Shown in pieces: positions 9,256-21,024 of a stretch of 64,000 bases of DNA; the first letter of the stretch is position 1, and every line of letters begins with the position of its first letter. The DNA is taken from assembly GCF_900638555.1 (NCBI RefSeq), contig NZ_LR134525.1:1054001-1118000 (forward strand), read 5' to 3'. Origin of the DNA: Neisseria meningitidis (GTDB taxonomy: Bacteria > Pseudomonadota > Gammaproteobacteria > Burkholderiales > Neisseriaceae). The notes under the pieces were generated by a model. It was not told where the DNA came from, searched no databases, and saw nothing but the letters and a program-made list of their open reading frames with translations. The position numbers and the translations under genes are program-made.

Positions 9256-10077
9256 TCATTTGAACCAAGATCTGATGCGGGAAAACAGCGACATACTCTG
9301 TTTTTCAAAGTCTTCCCGCACTTCCGGCACGGCTTTTTTTATCACCTTCATTCCTGCAAAAGTCTGCGCCACGGGCATAATTTCAATCGTGTTCACATTC
9401 ATATGCGCCGGCCGGCGGTACAGCCACAATGCGGTTTCCGCAATATCTTCGGGGCGGATAAATTCCACACCCTCATACACGCCTGCTGCCTTCTCGTCAT
9501 CGCCTTTGAAGCGCACGTTGGAAAACTCCGTATTGCCGCACAAACCCGGCTCGATATTGGTAACGCGGATGTTCTTATCCGCCAACTCCGCGCGCAAATT
9601 CAGGCTGAACTGGCGCACAAACGCCTTGGTTGCCCCGTAAACGTTGCTGCCGGCATAAGCATAATTACCCGCAATCGAACCCAAATTCATCACATAGCCG
9701 CCGCCGCGTTCCACCATTTGCGGCAAAATCTTGCGCGTCAGAAACGTCAAACCCAAAACATTGGTTTGAATCATTGTTTCCCAATCTCCAAAATCCGCCT
9801 TGTCCGCCGTGTCCAAACCCAAAGCCAGCCCGGCATTGTTGATGAGGCAGTCGATGTCGGAAAATTCATCGGGGATGCCGTTTAAGGCATTTTCCACCGA
9901 TTCGCGGCGCGACACGTCCATTTCCAAAGGGTAAAACAAAGCACCCAATTCATCCGCCAAGGCCTGAAGCCTGTCCGCACGGCGCGCCGCACCGATAACG
10001 CAGTATCCCGCCCCGACAAACGCGCGGCACATCGCTTCGCCGAATCCTGCCGAAGCACCGGTAATTAAAACAGCCAT
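9256..10077 (-). CDS. Short-chain dehydrogenase/reductase, YdfG-like with C-terminal extension
   Basis: The 273-residue protein is an NAD(P)-dependent classical SDR. It shows TGASAGFG (residues 6-13, cofactor-binding glycine motif), NNAG (80-83), and the catalytic set Ser134, Tyr147 and Lys151 (YGATK). ARR at 31-33 after the second strand suggests NADPH preference. The closest described type is E. coli YdfG (serine/3-hydroxy acid dehydrogenase, about 248 residues). This one carries about 25 extra C-terminal residues rich in Lys and Arg, of unknown role. The substrate cannot be assigned from sequence. Confidence 0.85.
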   Translation of the reverse strand: MAVLITGASAGFGEAMCRAFVGAGYCVIGAARRADRLQALADELGALFYPLEMDVSRRESVENALNGIPDEFSDIDCLINNAGLALGLDTADKADFGDWETMIQTNVLGLTFLTRKILPQMVERGGGYVMNLGSIAGNYAYAGSNVYGATKAFVRQFSLNLRAELADKNIRVTNIEPGLCGNTEFSNVRFKGDDEKAAGVYEGVEFIRPEDIAETALWLYRRPAHMNVNTIEIMPVAQTFAGMKVIKKAVPEVREDFEKQSMSLFSRIRSWFK

Positions 10078-10195
10078 TGTTTTTCCTTTCTTTCTCGTTT
10101 CCCAAACCTGTTTCAGGTATCATAACACCCTTCAGACGGCATCGCGCCGGCTGAAAATGACAACAACCATACCACCACGACAGGACACATTCAAT

Positions 10196-10654
10196 ATGAA
10201 AACCCAAATCAGCCTTGCTGCTGCCGCCATCACACTGCTCCTTTCCGCCTGCGGAGGCAGCGGAATACCTTCCCAACCCAAAGGCGAAATTTCCGAAAAC
10301 CGCACCGCCGCGTTCAAATCCATGATGCCCGAATTCACACGTATGGGCAAAATGGTCAAAGGCGAAGAACCTTACGATGTCGAAAAATTCAAACAGGCGG
10401 CAGCGTCGTTTGCCGAAAGCAGCAAGAAACCGTTCACACTTTTTGAGTCCGATCCGCAAGGCAACGGGCGCGCACTGCCAGCCGTTTGGTCGGATGGTGC
10501 AAAATTTGAAGCCGAAAAAACAAAATTCGCCGCCGCCGTCGAAAAACTCAACGCCGCCGCCCAAACCGGCAAACTGGATGAAATCAAAGCCGCCTACGGC
10601 GAAACCGGCGCAAGCTGCAAATCCTGCCACGACAGTTTCCGCGCGCCGGAATAA
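10196..10654 (+). CDS. Cytochrome c'-like lipoprotein
   Basis: The 152-residue product begins MKTQISLAAAAITLLLSAC, a lipoprotein signal with lipidated Cys19, then a helical-bundle domain, and ends with the haem-binding motif CKSCH near the C-terminus. The position of CxxCH in the last helix is characteristic of cytochrome c', which binds NO or transfers electrons in the periplasm; in Neisseria such a protein protects against nitric oxide. The start at 10196 (after CACATTCAAT) is chosen over an earlier in-frame ATG because it gives a proper signal. An inverted uptake-sequence terminator follows at 10671. Confidence 0.88.
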   Translation: MKTQISLAAAAITLLLSACGGSGIPSQPKGEISENRTAAFKSMMPEFTRMGKMVKGEEPYDVEKFKQAAASFAESSKKPFTLFESDPQGNGRALPAVWSDGAKFEAEKTKFAAAVEKLNAAAQTGKLDEIKAAYGETGASCKSCHDSFRAPE

Positions 10655-10670
10655 CATCCGAAACAGAACG

Positions 10671-10697
10671 ATGCCGTCTGAAGCCTTCAGACGGCAT
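10671..10697. terminator. Inverted DUS terminator of the cytochrome c' gene
   Basis: ATGCCGTCTGAAGCCTTCAG paired with its complement, followed by TTTT. It lies between convergent genes. Confidence 0.88.
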
Positions 10698-10817
10698 TTT
10701 CTTTGTCATTTCAGCACACGCAAAGCAATCAGAAATTATCTTCAATTCAAAAAATACGCCATATCCTGATTTTTGCCTTACTTACTCCGCCATTTTCTAT
10801 TTTGATTTGCTATGCGA

Positions 10818-11933
10818 TTAATCTTTATCGTCAAATGTCAAAATCGGGATGCCGGATTGGGTAAACAGGGCATACACCGGCTTGAGCCAATAATCTTCCG
10901 GAAGGGAAGCCGGTTTCAATGCGTAAACGTGCACATTGGGAAAATCCTTCATCGTCAACGCCGCGCCGCTGAAAAAGGTATAAATTTCATACCTCGTATG
11001 CGGGTTTTTCTTAATCTCGCGCAAAATATAGTCTTCGATGACATAGGGCGAATTTAATGTGGTTACGCCGGAAAGCCCGTAGGTTTGGCGGGGGTGCGGT
11101 GCGACATATTGTATGTTGAAGTTTTTTGCCGCCTTTTCCGAAATTTCCTTCATCTCCTTGTCGGGCGAACCCAAAAGTATCCGCACCGTGCCGCCCGTTT
11201 CGTCCCCCGCCTTCAGTTCGGACGCATCGAACAGCGGCAGGTAAGTCATCTTGCGGCGGCCGTCGTCCATAATGTTTTTCAAACCCTTGAATATCGTGTA
11301 ATGCTCGTCGGAAGCATTACGGGTTTTGGCGATGCTCCAATCTCCGATCATCATCCGGGCAAAATTCCGCTTGATCGTCCCGTTTACAGAAAACTCATCG
11401 CCCAAATAGCTGCTGCTTTGAATTAAATTGCCTGTCCCGTCGTCAAAGGTTTTGATTTCCGCATCCGGGTAAGTGCTCAAAAAGGCGGCAATGCTGACTT
11501 TTTCCAAACTTGCCAAATAAATCCGTTTGACCTTCGGCAGCAGCATCGACTTTACCTTCAGCTCCGCCATCGTCGGAATGAAATTAAACGATTTGTTCAA
11601 ACCGTAGGGCAGGTGGAAAAAGTACGCCCGCTCCGCTTTATCCTTTATCTGCTTGAAATAATAATCGTATTTTTCATTCCTGTTTTCAGACATCAGCACC
11701 ACATAAAACCGCTCCCCCGGATGCTGCGCCATAATCCTTTCCGCCACCTTCATCTGCAATATGGTATAGCAGAAAATCAGATTGACCGGTTCCCCCTCTT
11801 CATTGAAGAGTTTGTCCTTCAGCAGGGAAACCGCATTCCTTTCCCCATGATTTACCCGGTCAAATGTATAAAATATCCCGAAACAAAAAACAATCAAACA
11901 CAACACGGTCAAACAAGCCTTTTTCAAGCCCAT
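10818..11933 (-). CDS. lst: LOS alpha-2,3-sialyltransferase
   Basis: Lst transfers N-acetylneuraminic acid from CMP-Neu5Ac to the terminal galactose of lipooligosaccharide, giving serum resistance. The 371-residue product starts [19 protein letters not shown], an N-terminal hydrophobic anchor, and has the GT52-family features [32 protein letters not shown] and [11 protein letters not shown] recognise the whole sequence as meningococcal/gonococcal Lst. The start is taken at 11933 because 371 residues is the known length; an ATG 11 codons upstream is also in frame. It is expressed away from icd. A short Correia element lies 100 bp upstream and probably belongs to its promoter region. Confidence 0.97.
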   Translation of the reverse strand: MGLKKACLTVLCLIVFCFGIFYTFDRVNHGERNAVSLLKDKLFNEEGEPVNLIFCYTILQMKVAERIMAQHPGERFYVVLMSENRNEKYDYYFKQIKDKAERAYFFHLPYGLNKSFNFIPTMAELKVKSMLLPKVKRIYLASLEKVSIAAFLSTYPDAEIKTFDDGTGNLIQSSSYLGDEFSVNGTIKRNFARMMIGDWSIAKTRNASDEHYTIFKGLKNIMDDGRRKMTYLPLFDASELKAGDETGGTVRILLGSPDKEMKEISEKAAKNFNIQYVAPHPRQTYGLSGVTTLNSPYVIEDYILREIKKNPHTRYEIYTFFSGAALTMKDFPNVHVYALKPASLPEDYWLKPVYALFTQSGIPILTFDDKD

Positions 11934-12033
11934 ATCCCTAAAACTCCATTCCGACAAATTGAACATACGCCCCGAGTGTCCCGGGACGGAAAAATGCGGA
12001 ATTTTAGCAGATATTCCGACAGTTACCGAATAT

Positions 12034-12140
12034 TATAGTGATTTAAATTTAAATCAGGACAAGGCGACGAAGCCGCAGACAGTACAAGCAGTACGACAAG
12101 GCGAGGCAACGCTGTACTGGTTTAAATTTAAACCACTATA
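12034..12140. repeat. Short-form Correia element (107 bp) upstream of lst
   Basis: TATAGTGATTTAAATTTAAA to TTTAAATTTAAACCACTATA; the internal GATTCACTTGGTGCTTCAGC segment is missing, as in the known 104-108 bp subclass. It is the main content of the 432-bp gap between lst and icd. Confidence 0.94.
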
Positions 12141-12302
12141 AAATCAATTTCACCGAAAATATGCCGCCGCACATCAGGCACAGCACCTCCGACCGCCGCC
12201 AAACGCGGGAAAACCATTTCCCCCTTCCTTTCATGCAGCCGCGTTCAAACACGCCAAGATCGAACAAAGCGCGAACAAAGCCGCCAAAATATGCCATAAT
12301 AG

Positions 12303-14591
<2,289 letters not shown>

Positions 14592-14605
14592 GCACAAAGG
14601 TAAAA

Positions 14606-14638
14606 ATGCCGTCTGAACATTCGTCGTTCAGACGGCAT
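14606..14638. terminator. Inverted DUS terminator of icd
   Basis: ATGCCGTCTGAAC paired with GTTCAGACGGCAT around a 7-base loop, 15 bp after the icd stop. Confidence 0.88.
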
Positions 14639-14686
14639 TAGTTATCCCTATCTGCCTGATTATGATTAAACGCCGCACCCATTGGA

Positions 14687-14831
14687 TATAAAAAACCAGT
14701 ACGGCGTTGCCTCGCCTTAGCTCAAAGAGAACGATTCTCTAAGGTGCTGAAGCACCAAGTGAATCGGTTCCGTACTATCTGTACTGTCTGCGGCTTCGTC
14801 GTCTTGTCCTGATTTTTGTTAATTCACTATA
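14687..14831. repeat. Correia element with degenerate left end
   Basis: The left terminus reads TATAAAAAACCAGTACGG and lacks the GTGGATTAAC segment; the core and right end (GTTAATTCACTATA) are intact. It abuts the IS110 remnant, so the left part of that transposase gene has been lost or replaced here. Confidence 0.88.
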
Positions 14832-14950
14832 TCGACATCGCCAAACGAAACTTCGTCATCGCCGTTTCGTCTTTGTCTAAAACCAAAACCGAAACCAACA
14901 ACCCCAAAGGTATCGCCCATACTATCGAATACCTTAAAAAACACAAGGTC
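14832..14950 (+). pseudogene. N-terminal remnant of an IS110-family transposase (PivNM-like)
   Basis: About 40 codons read IDIAKRNFVIAV, then SSLSKTKTETNNPKGIAHTI and EYLKKHKV. This matches the start of IS110-family DEDD transposases and the Piv-related recombinases of Neisseria, including the first catalytic Asp in the xIDIAK motif. The true start codon is missing, replaced by the Correia end, and the gene is cut at 14951 by the left inverted repeat of the IS5-family element. It is dead. Confidence 0.85.
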
Positions 14951-16168
14951 GAGACCTTTGCAAAATTCCCCAAAATCCCCCAATTCCCACCAAGACATTT
15001 AGGGGATTTCTCATGAGCACCTTCTTCCGGCAAACCGCACAAGCCATGATTGCCAAACACATCGACCGCTTCCCACTATTGAAGTTGGACCAGGTGATTG
15101 ATTGGCAACCAATCGAACAATACCTGAACCGTCAAAGAACCCGTTACCTTCGAGACCACCGCGGCCGTCCCGCCTACCCGCTGCTGTCCATGTTCAAAGC
15201 CGTCCTGCTCGGACAATGGCACAGCCTCTCCGATCCCGAACTCGAACACAGCCTCATCACCCGCATCGACTTCAACCTGTTTTGCCGTTTTGACGAACTG
15301 AGCATCCCCGATTACAGCACCTTATGCCGCTACCGCAACTGGCTGGCGCAAGACGACACCCTGTCCGAATTACTCAAACTGATTAACTGCCAACTGACCG
15401 AAAAAGGCCTAAAAATAGAGAAAGCATCCGCCGCCGTCGTTGATGCCACCATTATCCAGACCGCCGGCAGCAAACAGCGTCAGGCCATAGAAGTTGACGA
15501 AGAAGGACAAATCAGCGGTCAAACCACACCGAGTAAGGACAGCGATGCCCGTTGGATAAAGAAAAACGGCCTCTACAAACTCGGTTACAAACAACATACC
15601 CGTACCGATGCGGAAGGCTATATCGAGAAACTGTACATCACTCCCACCAATGCCCATGAGTGCACACACCTGTCGCCGTTGTTGGAAGGACTGCCCAAAG
15701 GTACGACCGTCTATGCCGACAAAGGCTATGACAGTGCGGAAAACCGGCAACATCTGGAAGAACATCAGTTGCAGGACGGCATTATGCGCAAAGCCTGCCG
15801 CAACCGCCCGCTGTCGGAAGTGCAAACCAAACGCAACCGATATTTGTCGAAGACCCGTTATGTGGTTGAACAGAGCTTCGGTACGCTGCACCGTAAATTC
15901 CGCTACGCTCGGGCAGCCTATTTCGGACTGATTAAAGTGAGTGCGCAAAGCCACCTGAAAGCGATGTGTTTGAACCTGTTGAAAGCGGCCAACAGGTTAA
16001 GTGCGCCCGCTGCCGCCTAAAAAGCAGCCCGGATGCCTGATTATCGGGTATCCGGGCAGGATTAAGGGGGTGTTTGGGTAAAATTAGGCGGTATTTGGGG
16101 CGAAAACAGCCGAAAACCTGTGTTTGGGTTTCGGCTGTCGGGAGGGAAAGGAATTTTGCAAAGGTCTC
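14951..16168 (+). mobile_element. Complete IS5-family insertion sequence (IS1106-like), 1218 bp
   Basis: Terminal inverted repeats GAGACCTTTGCAAAATTCC (14951) and GGAATTTTGCAAAGGTCTC (ending 16168) bracket a single full transposase gene. I see no clear target duplication (flanks AGGTC and AACTT). It has inserted into an older IS110 remnant. The termini resemble those of the 180-bp element at 27.45 kb. Confidence 0.9.
15013..16020 (+). CDS. IS5-family transposase
   Basis: The 335-residue DDE transposase appears intact. Catalytic residues are Asp144 (VVDATIIQT), Asp236 (YADKGYDS) and Glu286 within the RYVVEQSFGTLHRK signature (the Y-R-E-K type motif of IS4/IS5). The N-terminal region has the DUF772-like segment GRPAYPLLSMFKAVLLGQW and DELSIPDYSTLCRYRNWL. 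It fills nearly the whole element, and translation begins about 60 bp inside the left repeat. Confidence 0.95.
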   Translation: MSTFFRQTAQAMIAKHIDRFPLLKLDQVIDWQPIEQYLNRQRTRYLRDHRGRPAYPLLSMFKAVLLGQWHSLSDPELEHSLITRIDFNLFCRFDELSIPDYSTLCRYRNWLAQDDTLSELLKLINCQLTEKGLKIEKASAAVVDATIIQTAGSKQRQAIEVDEEGQISGQTTPSKDSDARWIKKNGLYKLGYKQHTRTDAEGYIEKLYITPTNAHECTHLSPLLEGLPKGTTVYADKGYDSAENRQHLEEHQLQDGIMRKACRNRPLSEVQTKRNRYLSKTRYVVEQSFGTLHRKFRYARAAYFGLIKVSAQSHLKAMCLNLLKAANRLSAPAAA

Positions 16169-16182
16169 AACTTGAACAAAAA

Positions 16183-16209
16183 AGAACCGCCCCGAATCAG
16201 GGCGGTTTT
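16183..16209 (-). terminator. Terminator of tRNA-Ser(CGA)
   Basis: On the minus strand CCGCCC and GGGCGG arms around GATTCG-type loop are followed by a T-rich run (TTCTTTTTTG), just past the tRNA 3' end. Confidence 0.8.
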
Positions 16210-16215
16210 GTTTTG

Positions 16216-16305
16216 TGGCGGAAACGGTGGGATTCGAACCCACGGAGGATTTGCACCCTCAGCGGATTTCGAGTCCGCTGCATTCAGCCTCTCTGCCACG
16301 TTTCC
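16216..16305 (-). tRNA. tRNA-Ser (anticodon CGA)
   Basis: 90 nt including encoded CCA. The acceptor GGAAACG pairs with CGTTTCC, the T-arm is GGGTTCGAATCCC, the anticodon stem-loop contains GGACTCGAAATCC with CGA, and a long variable arm (GAGGGTGCAAATCCTC) marks the serine type. Confidence 0.97.
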
Positions 16306-16451
16306 GAAAGATGTTTCAACACACAGGACGACACATAAAGCACCGCCCTATGTGTTACCCTGATTCAGAAAGGGTTACACCCCTCCCAAATAAAGTCTGA
16401 TTCTACCGCCCTAAAGGGTGGGGTTCAACCGAAAAGGAAACACGATGAAGT

Positions 16452-16504
16452 AAAACCAAATAAAAATGCCGATGCTTTATGCTACTTCATTTTTATTTGG
16501 TTTT
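16452..16504. terminator. Hairpin terminator between the two tRNA-Ser genes
   Basis: Perfect 17-bp arms AAAACCAAATAAAAATG (16452-16468) and CATTTTTATTTGGTTTT (16488-16504) with a 19-base loop. It lies just beyond the 3' end of tRNA-Ser(UGA) on the minus strand. Confidence 0.75.
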
Positions 16505-16517
16505 TGACCTCAAGGAT

Positions 16518-16608
<91 letters not shown>

Positions 16609-16690
16609 GTCTTCTTGAAGAGTAGGAATAATAATGAAGTTTATACATTTTGCCAAGCACTTTTTTTGGGAAATACTTAATTTATTGTTT

Positions 16691-17470
16691 TCACTTTATT
16701 TGTTCCGAACGCATAAACACCCATTCGCTTTCATTTGAAGCCGCGTCATTAAATGCGTAGCCTTCGTAATTAAAATTTTTCAGCATTTCAGGATCGGTAA
16801 TATTGTGTTCTGCCGCATAGCGCACCATTAATCCTCGCGCGCGCTTGGCATAGAAACTGATGATTTTATATTTGCCGTTTTTTTCGTCTTTAAATATCGG
16901 GGTAATCAGCCGCGCCCGAAGTTTTTTCGTGTTGACGGACTTGAAATATTCCTGTGAGGCAAGGTTGACAAGCGTATTGCTGCCTGCTTGGGCAAGCGTG
17001 TCATTTAAAAGGTTGGTAATGATGTCTCCCCAAAACTCATACAAATTCTTCCCGCGCAAATTGGCAAATGCCGTCCCCATTTCCAAACGGTAAGGCTGTA
17101 TCAGGTCCAGTGGACGCAGAAGGCCGTACAGGCCGGACAGCAGGCGTACGCGCCCTTGCAGATATTGTATTTGATCGGTATTCAATGTGTTTGCATCCAT
17201 ACCTTCGTAAACATCGCCGTTGAACATAAAGACCGCCTGTTTGGCGTTTTCCGGCGTAAACGGCGTGTTCCATTCTGCATTGCGCTGCGCGTTTAAGAGG
17301 GCAATTTTGTCGGAAACGTGCATCAGTTCGGCAATCTGTTGCGGCGCAAGCTCGCGCAACTGCTGCATTAGAATGTCGGACTCTGCCAGCAGGTCGGGTT
17401 GGGTAAACTCGCTGACAGGGGCAGGGTCTTTTTCATTAAGGTTCTTCGCAGGGGAAAGGACAAAAAACAT
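16691..17470 (-). CDS. yaaA: Peroxide stress protein YaaA (UPF0246)
   Basis: The 259-residue protein begins [16 protein letters not shown], the typical YaaA N-terminus, and contains [54 protein letters not shown] and [17 protein letters not shown], all conserved in the family. In E. coli YaaA lowers free intracellular iron during hydrogen peroxide stress and binds DNA. The length is normal. It stands alone, with a Correia element upstream at 17547. Confidence 0.93.
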   Translation of the reverse strand: MFFVLSPAKNLNEKDPAPVSEFTQPDLLAESDILMQQLRELAPQQIAELMHVSDKIALLNAQRNAEWNTPFTPENAKQAVFMFNGDVYEGMDANTLNTDQIQYLQGRVRLLSGLYGLLRPLDLIQPYRLEMGTAFANLRGKNLYEFWGDIITNLLNDTLAQAGSNTLVNLASQEYFKSVNTKKLRARLITPIFKDEKNGKYKIISFYAKRARGLMVRYAAEHNITDPEMLKNFNYEGYAFNDAASNESEWVFMRSEQIK

Positions 17471-17546
17471 AATCTGCTCGGTATTGTGTCAAACACGGGG
17501 ATTTTAAGTTTAAACGTGTTTGCGGGCAAGCCGATTAAAAGTGAAG

Positions 17547-17652
17547 TATAGTGGATTAAATTTAAACCAGTACAGCGTTGCCTCGCCTTGCCGTACTATC
17601 TGTACTGTCTTCGGCTTCGTCGCCTTGTCCTGATTTTTGTTAATCCACTATA
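17547..17652. repeat. Short-form Correia element, 106 bp
   Basis: TATAGTGGATTAAATTTAAA to GTTAATCCACTATA. It lies between the divergent ends of yaaA (upstream side) and dapC (downstream side). Confidence 0.93.
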
Positions 17653-17691
17653 AATACCGTTACAGCAAATTCAACCGTAGAATATTGAAAA

Positions 17692-17721
17692 ATGCCGTCT
17701 GAACAAAAGTTCAGACGGCAT
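17692..17721 (-). terminator. Inverted DUS terminator of dapC
   Basis: ATGCCGTCTGAAC and GTTCAGACGGCAT arms around a 4-base loop, 11 bp past the dapC stop on the minus strand. Confidence 0.88.
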
Positions 17722-17731
17722 TTCCGATTCC

Positions 17732-18919
17732 TTACCGATACAGTGAAACTATGTCTTCCGCAGCTTTGACACAAGTTGCGACATCGGCAACCAAAGCGAT
17801 ACGGACATAACCTTCCCCGGGATTGCCCTGTTCGGTATCCCGTGCCAAAAAGCGTCCGGGCAATACTTGGATAGCGGCTTTTTGCCATAAATTGCGTGCA
17901 AATGCCAAATCGTCGCCATCGGGGACTTTCAACCAGATGTAAAACGAGGCATCCGGTAATTTAACGTCAAATACCTGTTGCAAAATGGGAATAACGCGCT
18001 CAAATTTTTCCTGATACAGGCGGCGGTTGTCGATAACGTGCTGTTCGTCATCCCAAGCGGCAATGCTTGCGCGCTGCACGGGAATGCTCATTGCGCTGCC
18101 GTGATAGGTTCTGTAAAGCAGAAAATTTTTAAGCAGTTCGGCATCGCCGGCGACAAAACCGGAACGCAGGCCTGGAACATTGGACCGCTTGGACAAACTG
18201 GTGAACATAAGCAGTTTTTGCCTGCTTCGCCCCAACTGTGCAGCGGCCTGCAGGCAGCCCAAAGGCTTGTTGCCGTCGAAATAGATTTCGGAATAGCATT
18301 CGTCCGAGGCAATAATGAAACCATATTTGTCCTGCAAATCAAAAACTTCTTTCCATCCGTCCAAATCCAGCACGCTGCCGCTGGGGTTGTTGGGCGAGCA
18401 GACGAACACCAGTTTGGTGCGTTTCCAAACCTCTTCGGAAATACTACGCCAATCGGGGTTGAAAGACGGCGCGGGGCAATTGGCAAAATGGATTTCACCG
18501 CCGCCCAAAAGTGTCGCACCTTCGTAAATCTGATAAAAGGGATTCGGGCTGACAATTGCGGGTTTGATGCCGTCTGAAACAGGGTTCAACACGGTTTGAA
18601 CAAAAGAAAACAACGCCTCCCTACTGCCTAAAACCGGCAGAATTTCATTATCCGCATCCACTGTCAAGCCATCGTAACGGCGTTTTAACCAGTTTGCACA
18701 CGCCTGACGCAGTTCAGGCAGACCCGCAGTCAGCGGATATTTTTCCAACTCGTGCAATGAGGCGGTCAGCGCATCCGTAATGACTTTCGGTGTCGGATGT
18801 TTCGGTTCGCCGATGTGCAGGGGGACGGCTTCCATGCCTTCAGGCGCGGAAATGCCCTGCATCGCCTCGTGCAGTCGGGCAAAGGGATAGGGTTTGAGCT
18901 GCTTGAGTAAGGTATTCAT
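17732..18919 (-). CDS. dapC: Succinyldiaminopimelate transaminase
   Basis: The 395-residue class I PLP aminotransferase starts MNTLLKQLKPYPFARLHEAM. PLP contacts are visible: Asn177 in SPNNPSG, Asp206 and Tyr209 in ASDECYSE, and the Schiff-base Lys244 in SLSKRSNVPGLRSGF, plus a C-terminal substrate Arg in GYVRIALV. It belongs to the DapC group, which transfers the amino group to N-succinyl-2-amino-6-ketopimelate in lysine/DAP synthesis; dapA is also in this window. It precedes no co-directional partner closely, and dut lies upstream on the same strand behind an inverted uptake-sequence terminator. The assignment as DapC rather than a general aminotransferase rests on overall resemblance. Confidence 0.85.
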   Translation of the reverse strand: MNTLLKQLKPYPFARLHEAMQGISAPEGMEAVPLHIGEPKHPTPKVITDALTASLHELEKYPLTAGLPELRQACANWLKRRYDGLTVDADNEILPVLGSREALFSFVQTVLNPVSDGIKPAIVSPNPFYQIYEGATLLGGGEIHFANCPAPSFNPDWRSISEEVWKRTKLVFVCSPNNPSGSVLDLDGWKEVFDLQDKYGFIIASDECYSEIYFDGNKPLGCLQAAAQLGRSRQKLLMFTSLSKRSNVPGLRSGFVAGDAELLKNFLLYRTYHGSAMSIPVQRASIAAWDDEQHVIDNRRLYQEKFERVIPILQQVFDVKLPDASFYIWLKVPDGDDLAFARNLWQKAAIQVLPGRFLARDTEQGNPGEGYVRIALVADVATCVKAAEDIVSLYR

Positions 18920-18951
18920 GATTTTCTCCGGTTATCGGTATATCGGAAGAT

Positions 18952-18987
18952 ATGCCGTCTGAACCTGACGTGCCCTTCAGACGGCAT
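18952..18987 (-). terminator. Inverted DUS terminator of dut
   Basis: ATGCCGTCTGAA and TTCAGACGGCAT flanking a 12-base loop, followed on the plus side by TTTT, between dut and dapC. Confidence 0.85.
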
Positions 18988-18994
18988 TTTATAT

Positions 18995-19447
18995 TCAATG
19001 CAAACCCGTACTGCCGAAACCGCCTTCTCCACGGCTGCTTCCGACAAATTCCTCGACACGTTTGAAACGCGCCTGCACGATTGGCACGATAACCATCTGC
19101 GCGATACGCTCAAACGGTTTGACAGTAAACGGCTCGCTGCTTCTGTTCCATAACGAAACCTTCAATTCCCCTTGATAATCGGAGTCAATCAAGCCGACCA
19201 AATTGCCCAAAACAATGCCGTGTTTATGCCCCAATCCGGAACGGGGCAGCAAAACGGCGGCATATGAAGGATCAGCCAAATAAATTGCCAAACCTGTCGG
19301 CACAAGAAACGTTTCACCCGGCTGCAAAACGACTTCCTCATCCAAACAGGCGCGCAAATCTAAACCTGCAGAACCCTTCGTTGCATAGACAGGGACAACA
19401 TCCGCCATCCGTTCGTCCAATACTTTCATTTCTACTTCAATATTCAT
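18995..19447 (-). CDS. dut: dUTP diphosphatase
   Basis: dUTPase hydrolyses dUTP to dUMP, keeping uracil out of DNA and feeding dTMP synthesis. The 150-residue trimeric type has all five motifs: [12 protein letters not shown] (1), [10 protein letters not shown] (2), [11 protein letters not shown] (3), RIAQMVIVP (4) and [10 protein letters not shown] (5, P-loop-like C-terminal arm). I take the start [14 protein letters not shown] at 19447, the usual length; an ATG 16 codons upstream is less likely. It is divergent from azlC. Confidence 0.96.
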   Translation of the reverse strand: MNIEVEMKVLDERMADVVPVYATKGSAGLDLRACLDEEVVLQPGETFLVPTGLAIYLADPSYAAVLLPRSGLGHKHGIVLGNLVGLIDSDYQGELKVSLWNRSSEPFTVKPFERIAQMVIVPIVQARFKRVEEFVGSSRGEGGFGSTGLH

Positions 19448-19530
19448 CGTCTTGCTCCTGCATACGGCCGGTTTCAAAGATGGGAGATTATACACAAGCC
19501 GTGTTTACGCTGAAACACAGCAAATAGGTT

Positions 19531-19560
19531 TTGTTTTGAAATACTCCGTCTGTGTATAAT
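19531..19560 (+). promoter_or_regulatory. Putative sigma-70 promoter of azlC
   Basis: TTGTTT at 19531-19536 and TATAAT at 19555-19560 with 18 bp spacing, 29 bp before the azlC ATG. Confidence 0.6.
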
Positions 19561-19589
19561 GCCCGACCTTCTTACATATCAATATTAAT

Positions 19590-20072
19590 ATGACACACAT
19601 AAGCTCGCCCCGTAACGAATTTATACGCGGCATCAAAGAAAGTTCGCCCATGCTGATCGGGCTTTTGCCTTGGGCATTAATACTCGGTATGCAGGGTGGA
19701 CAAAAAGGCATGAGCTGGCTGGAAATGTTGTTGATGACCGGTATGAACTTCGCCGGCGGCTCCGAGTTTGCCACGGTCAACCTGTGGGCGGAACCTCTGC
19801 CGATACTGCTTATCGCCACCGTAACCTTTATGATTAATTCTCGGCATATCCTGATGGGGGCGGCACTTGCCCCGCACCTGAAAGAAATACCGCTGAAAAA
19901 AGCCGTGCCCGCACTGTTTTTTATGTGTGATGAAAGCTGGGCGATGGCATTCTCCGAAATCCAAAAACGGAAAGCAGCCGGTTTGCCCGCATTCAATATG
20001 CCTTTTTATAGTGGATTAACAAAAACCAGTACAGCGTTGCCTCGCCTTAGCTCAAAGAGAACGATTCTCTAA
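19590..20072 (+). pseudogene. azlC: AzlC-family branched-chain amino acid exporter, truncated
   Basis: The first 139 residues match the AzlC permease subunit (ESSPMLIGLLPWALILGMQ, FAGGSEFATVNLWA, MINSRHILMGAALAPHL, FFMCDESWAMAF). Family members are about 230-240 residues and pair with a small AzlD. At 20007 the frame enters a Correia element and ends after 21 meaningless residues ([20 protein letters not shown]). No further azlC or azlD sequence is found in the NIME array behind it, so the 3' half was lost. With a good promoter but about 40 percent of the protein missing, export activity is improbable. Confidence 0.88.
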
Positions 20073-20161
20073 GGTGCTGAAGCACCAAGTGAATCGGTTC
20101 CGTACTATCTGTACTGTCTGCAGCTTCGCCGCCTTGTCCTGATTTTTGTTAATCCACTATA
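20007..20161. repeat. Correia element inside azlC
   Basis: TATAGTGGATTAAC to GTTAATCCACTATA, 155 bp, full core. It marks the break point of azlC. Confidence 0.95.
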
Positions 20162-20164
20162 TGA

Positions 20165-21024
20165 ATCGTCATTCCCGCGCAGGCGGGAATCTAGACATTC
20201 AATGCTAAGGCAATTTATTGAAAATGACTGAAACTCAAAAAACTAGATTCCCACTTTCGTGGGAATGACGTGGTGCAGGTTTCCGTACGAATGGATTCGT
20301 CATTCCCGCACAGGCGGGAATCTAGACATTCAATGCTAAGGCAATTTATCGGGAATGACTGAAACTCAAAAAACTGGATTCCCACTTTCGTGGGAATGAC
20401 GGGATGCAGGTTCGTGGGAATGACGTGGTGCAGGTTTCCGTACGGATGGATGCGTCATTCCCGCGCAGGCGGGAATCTAGACCTGTCGGTGCGGAAACTT
20501 ATCGGATAACACGGTTTCCCCAACCCTGCATCCTGGATTCCCACTTTCGTGGGAATGACGGCGGAGCGGTTTCTGCTTTTTCCAATAAATGACCCCAACC
20601 TAAAATCCGTCATTCCCGCGCAGGCGGGAATCTAGACATTCAATACTAAGGCAATTTATCGGAAATGACTGAAACTCAAAAAACTGGATTCCCACTTTCG
20701 TGGGAATGACGGGATGCAGGTTCGTGGGAATGACGTGGTGCAGGTTTCCGTACGGATGGATTCGTCATTCCCGCGCAGGCGGGAATCTAGACATTCAATA
20801 CTAAGGCAATTTATCGGGAATGACTGAAACTCAAAAAACTGGATTCCCACTTTCGTGGGAATGACGGAATGTAGGTTCGTGGGAATGACGTGGTGCAGGT
20901 TTCCGTATGGATGGATTCGTCATTCCCGCGCAGGCGGGAATCTAGTCCGTTCGGTTTCGGTTTTTTTGGCTAGTGCCGCAACATTAAATTTCTAGATTCC
21001 CACTTTCGTGGGAATGACGGGATG
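20165..21024. repeat. NIME array between two Correia elements
   Basis: About 860 bp of dRS3 units (ATTCCCGCGCAGGCGGGAAT, ATTCCCACTTTCGTGGGAAT) alternating with the module CATTCAATGCTAAGGCAATT and GTGGTGCAGGTTTCCGTA, repeated four to five times. No gene is present. Confidence 0.92.

Noticed and set aside
15013..16020. The IS transposase as inactive
   Set aside because: D144, D236 and E286 and both inverted repeats are intact, so I have no ground to call it dead.
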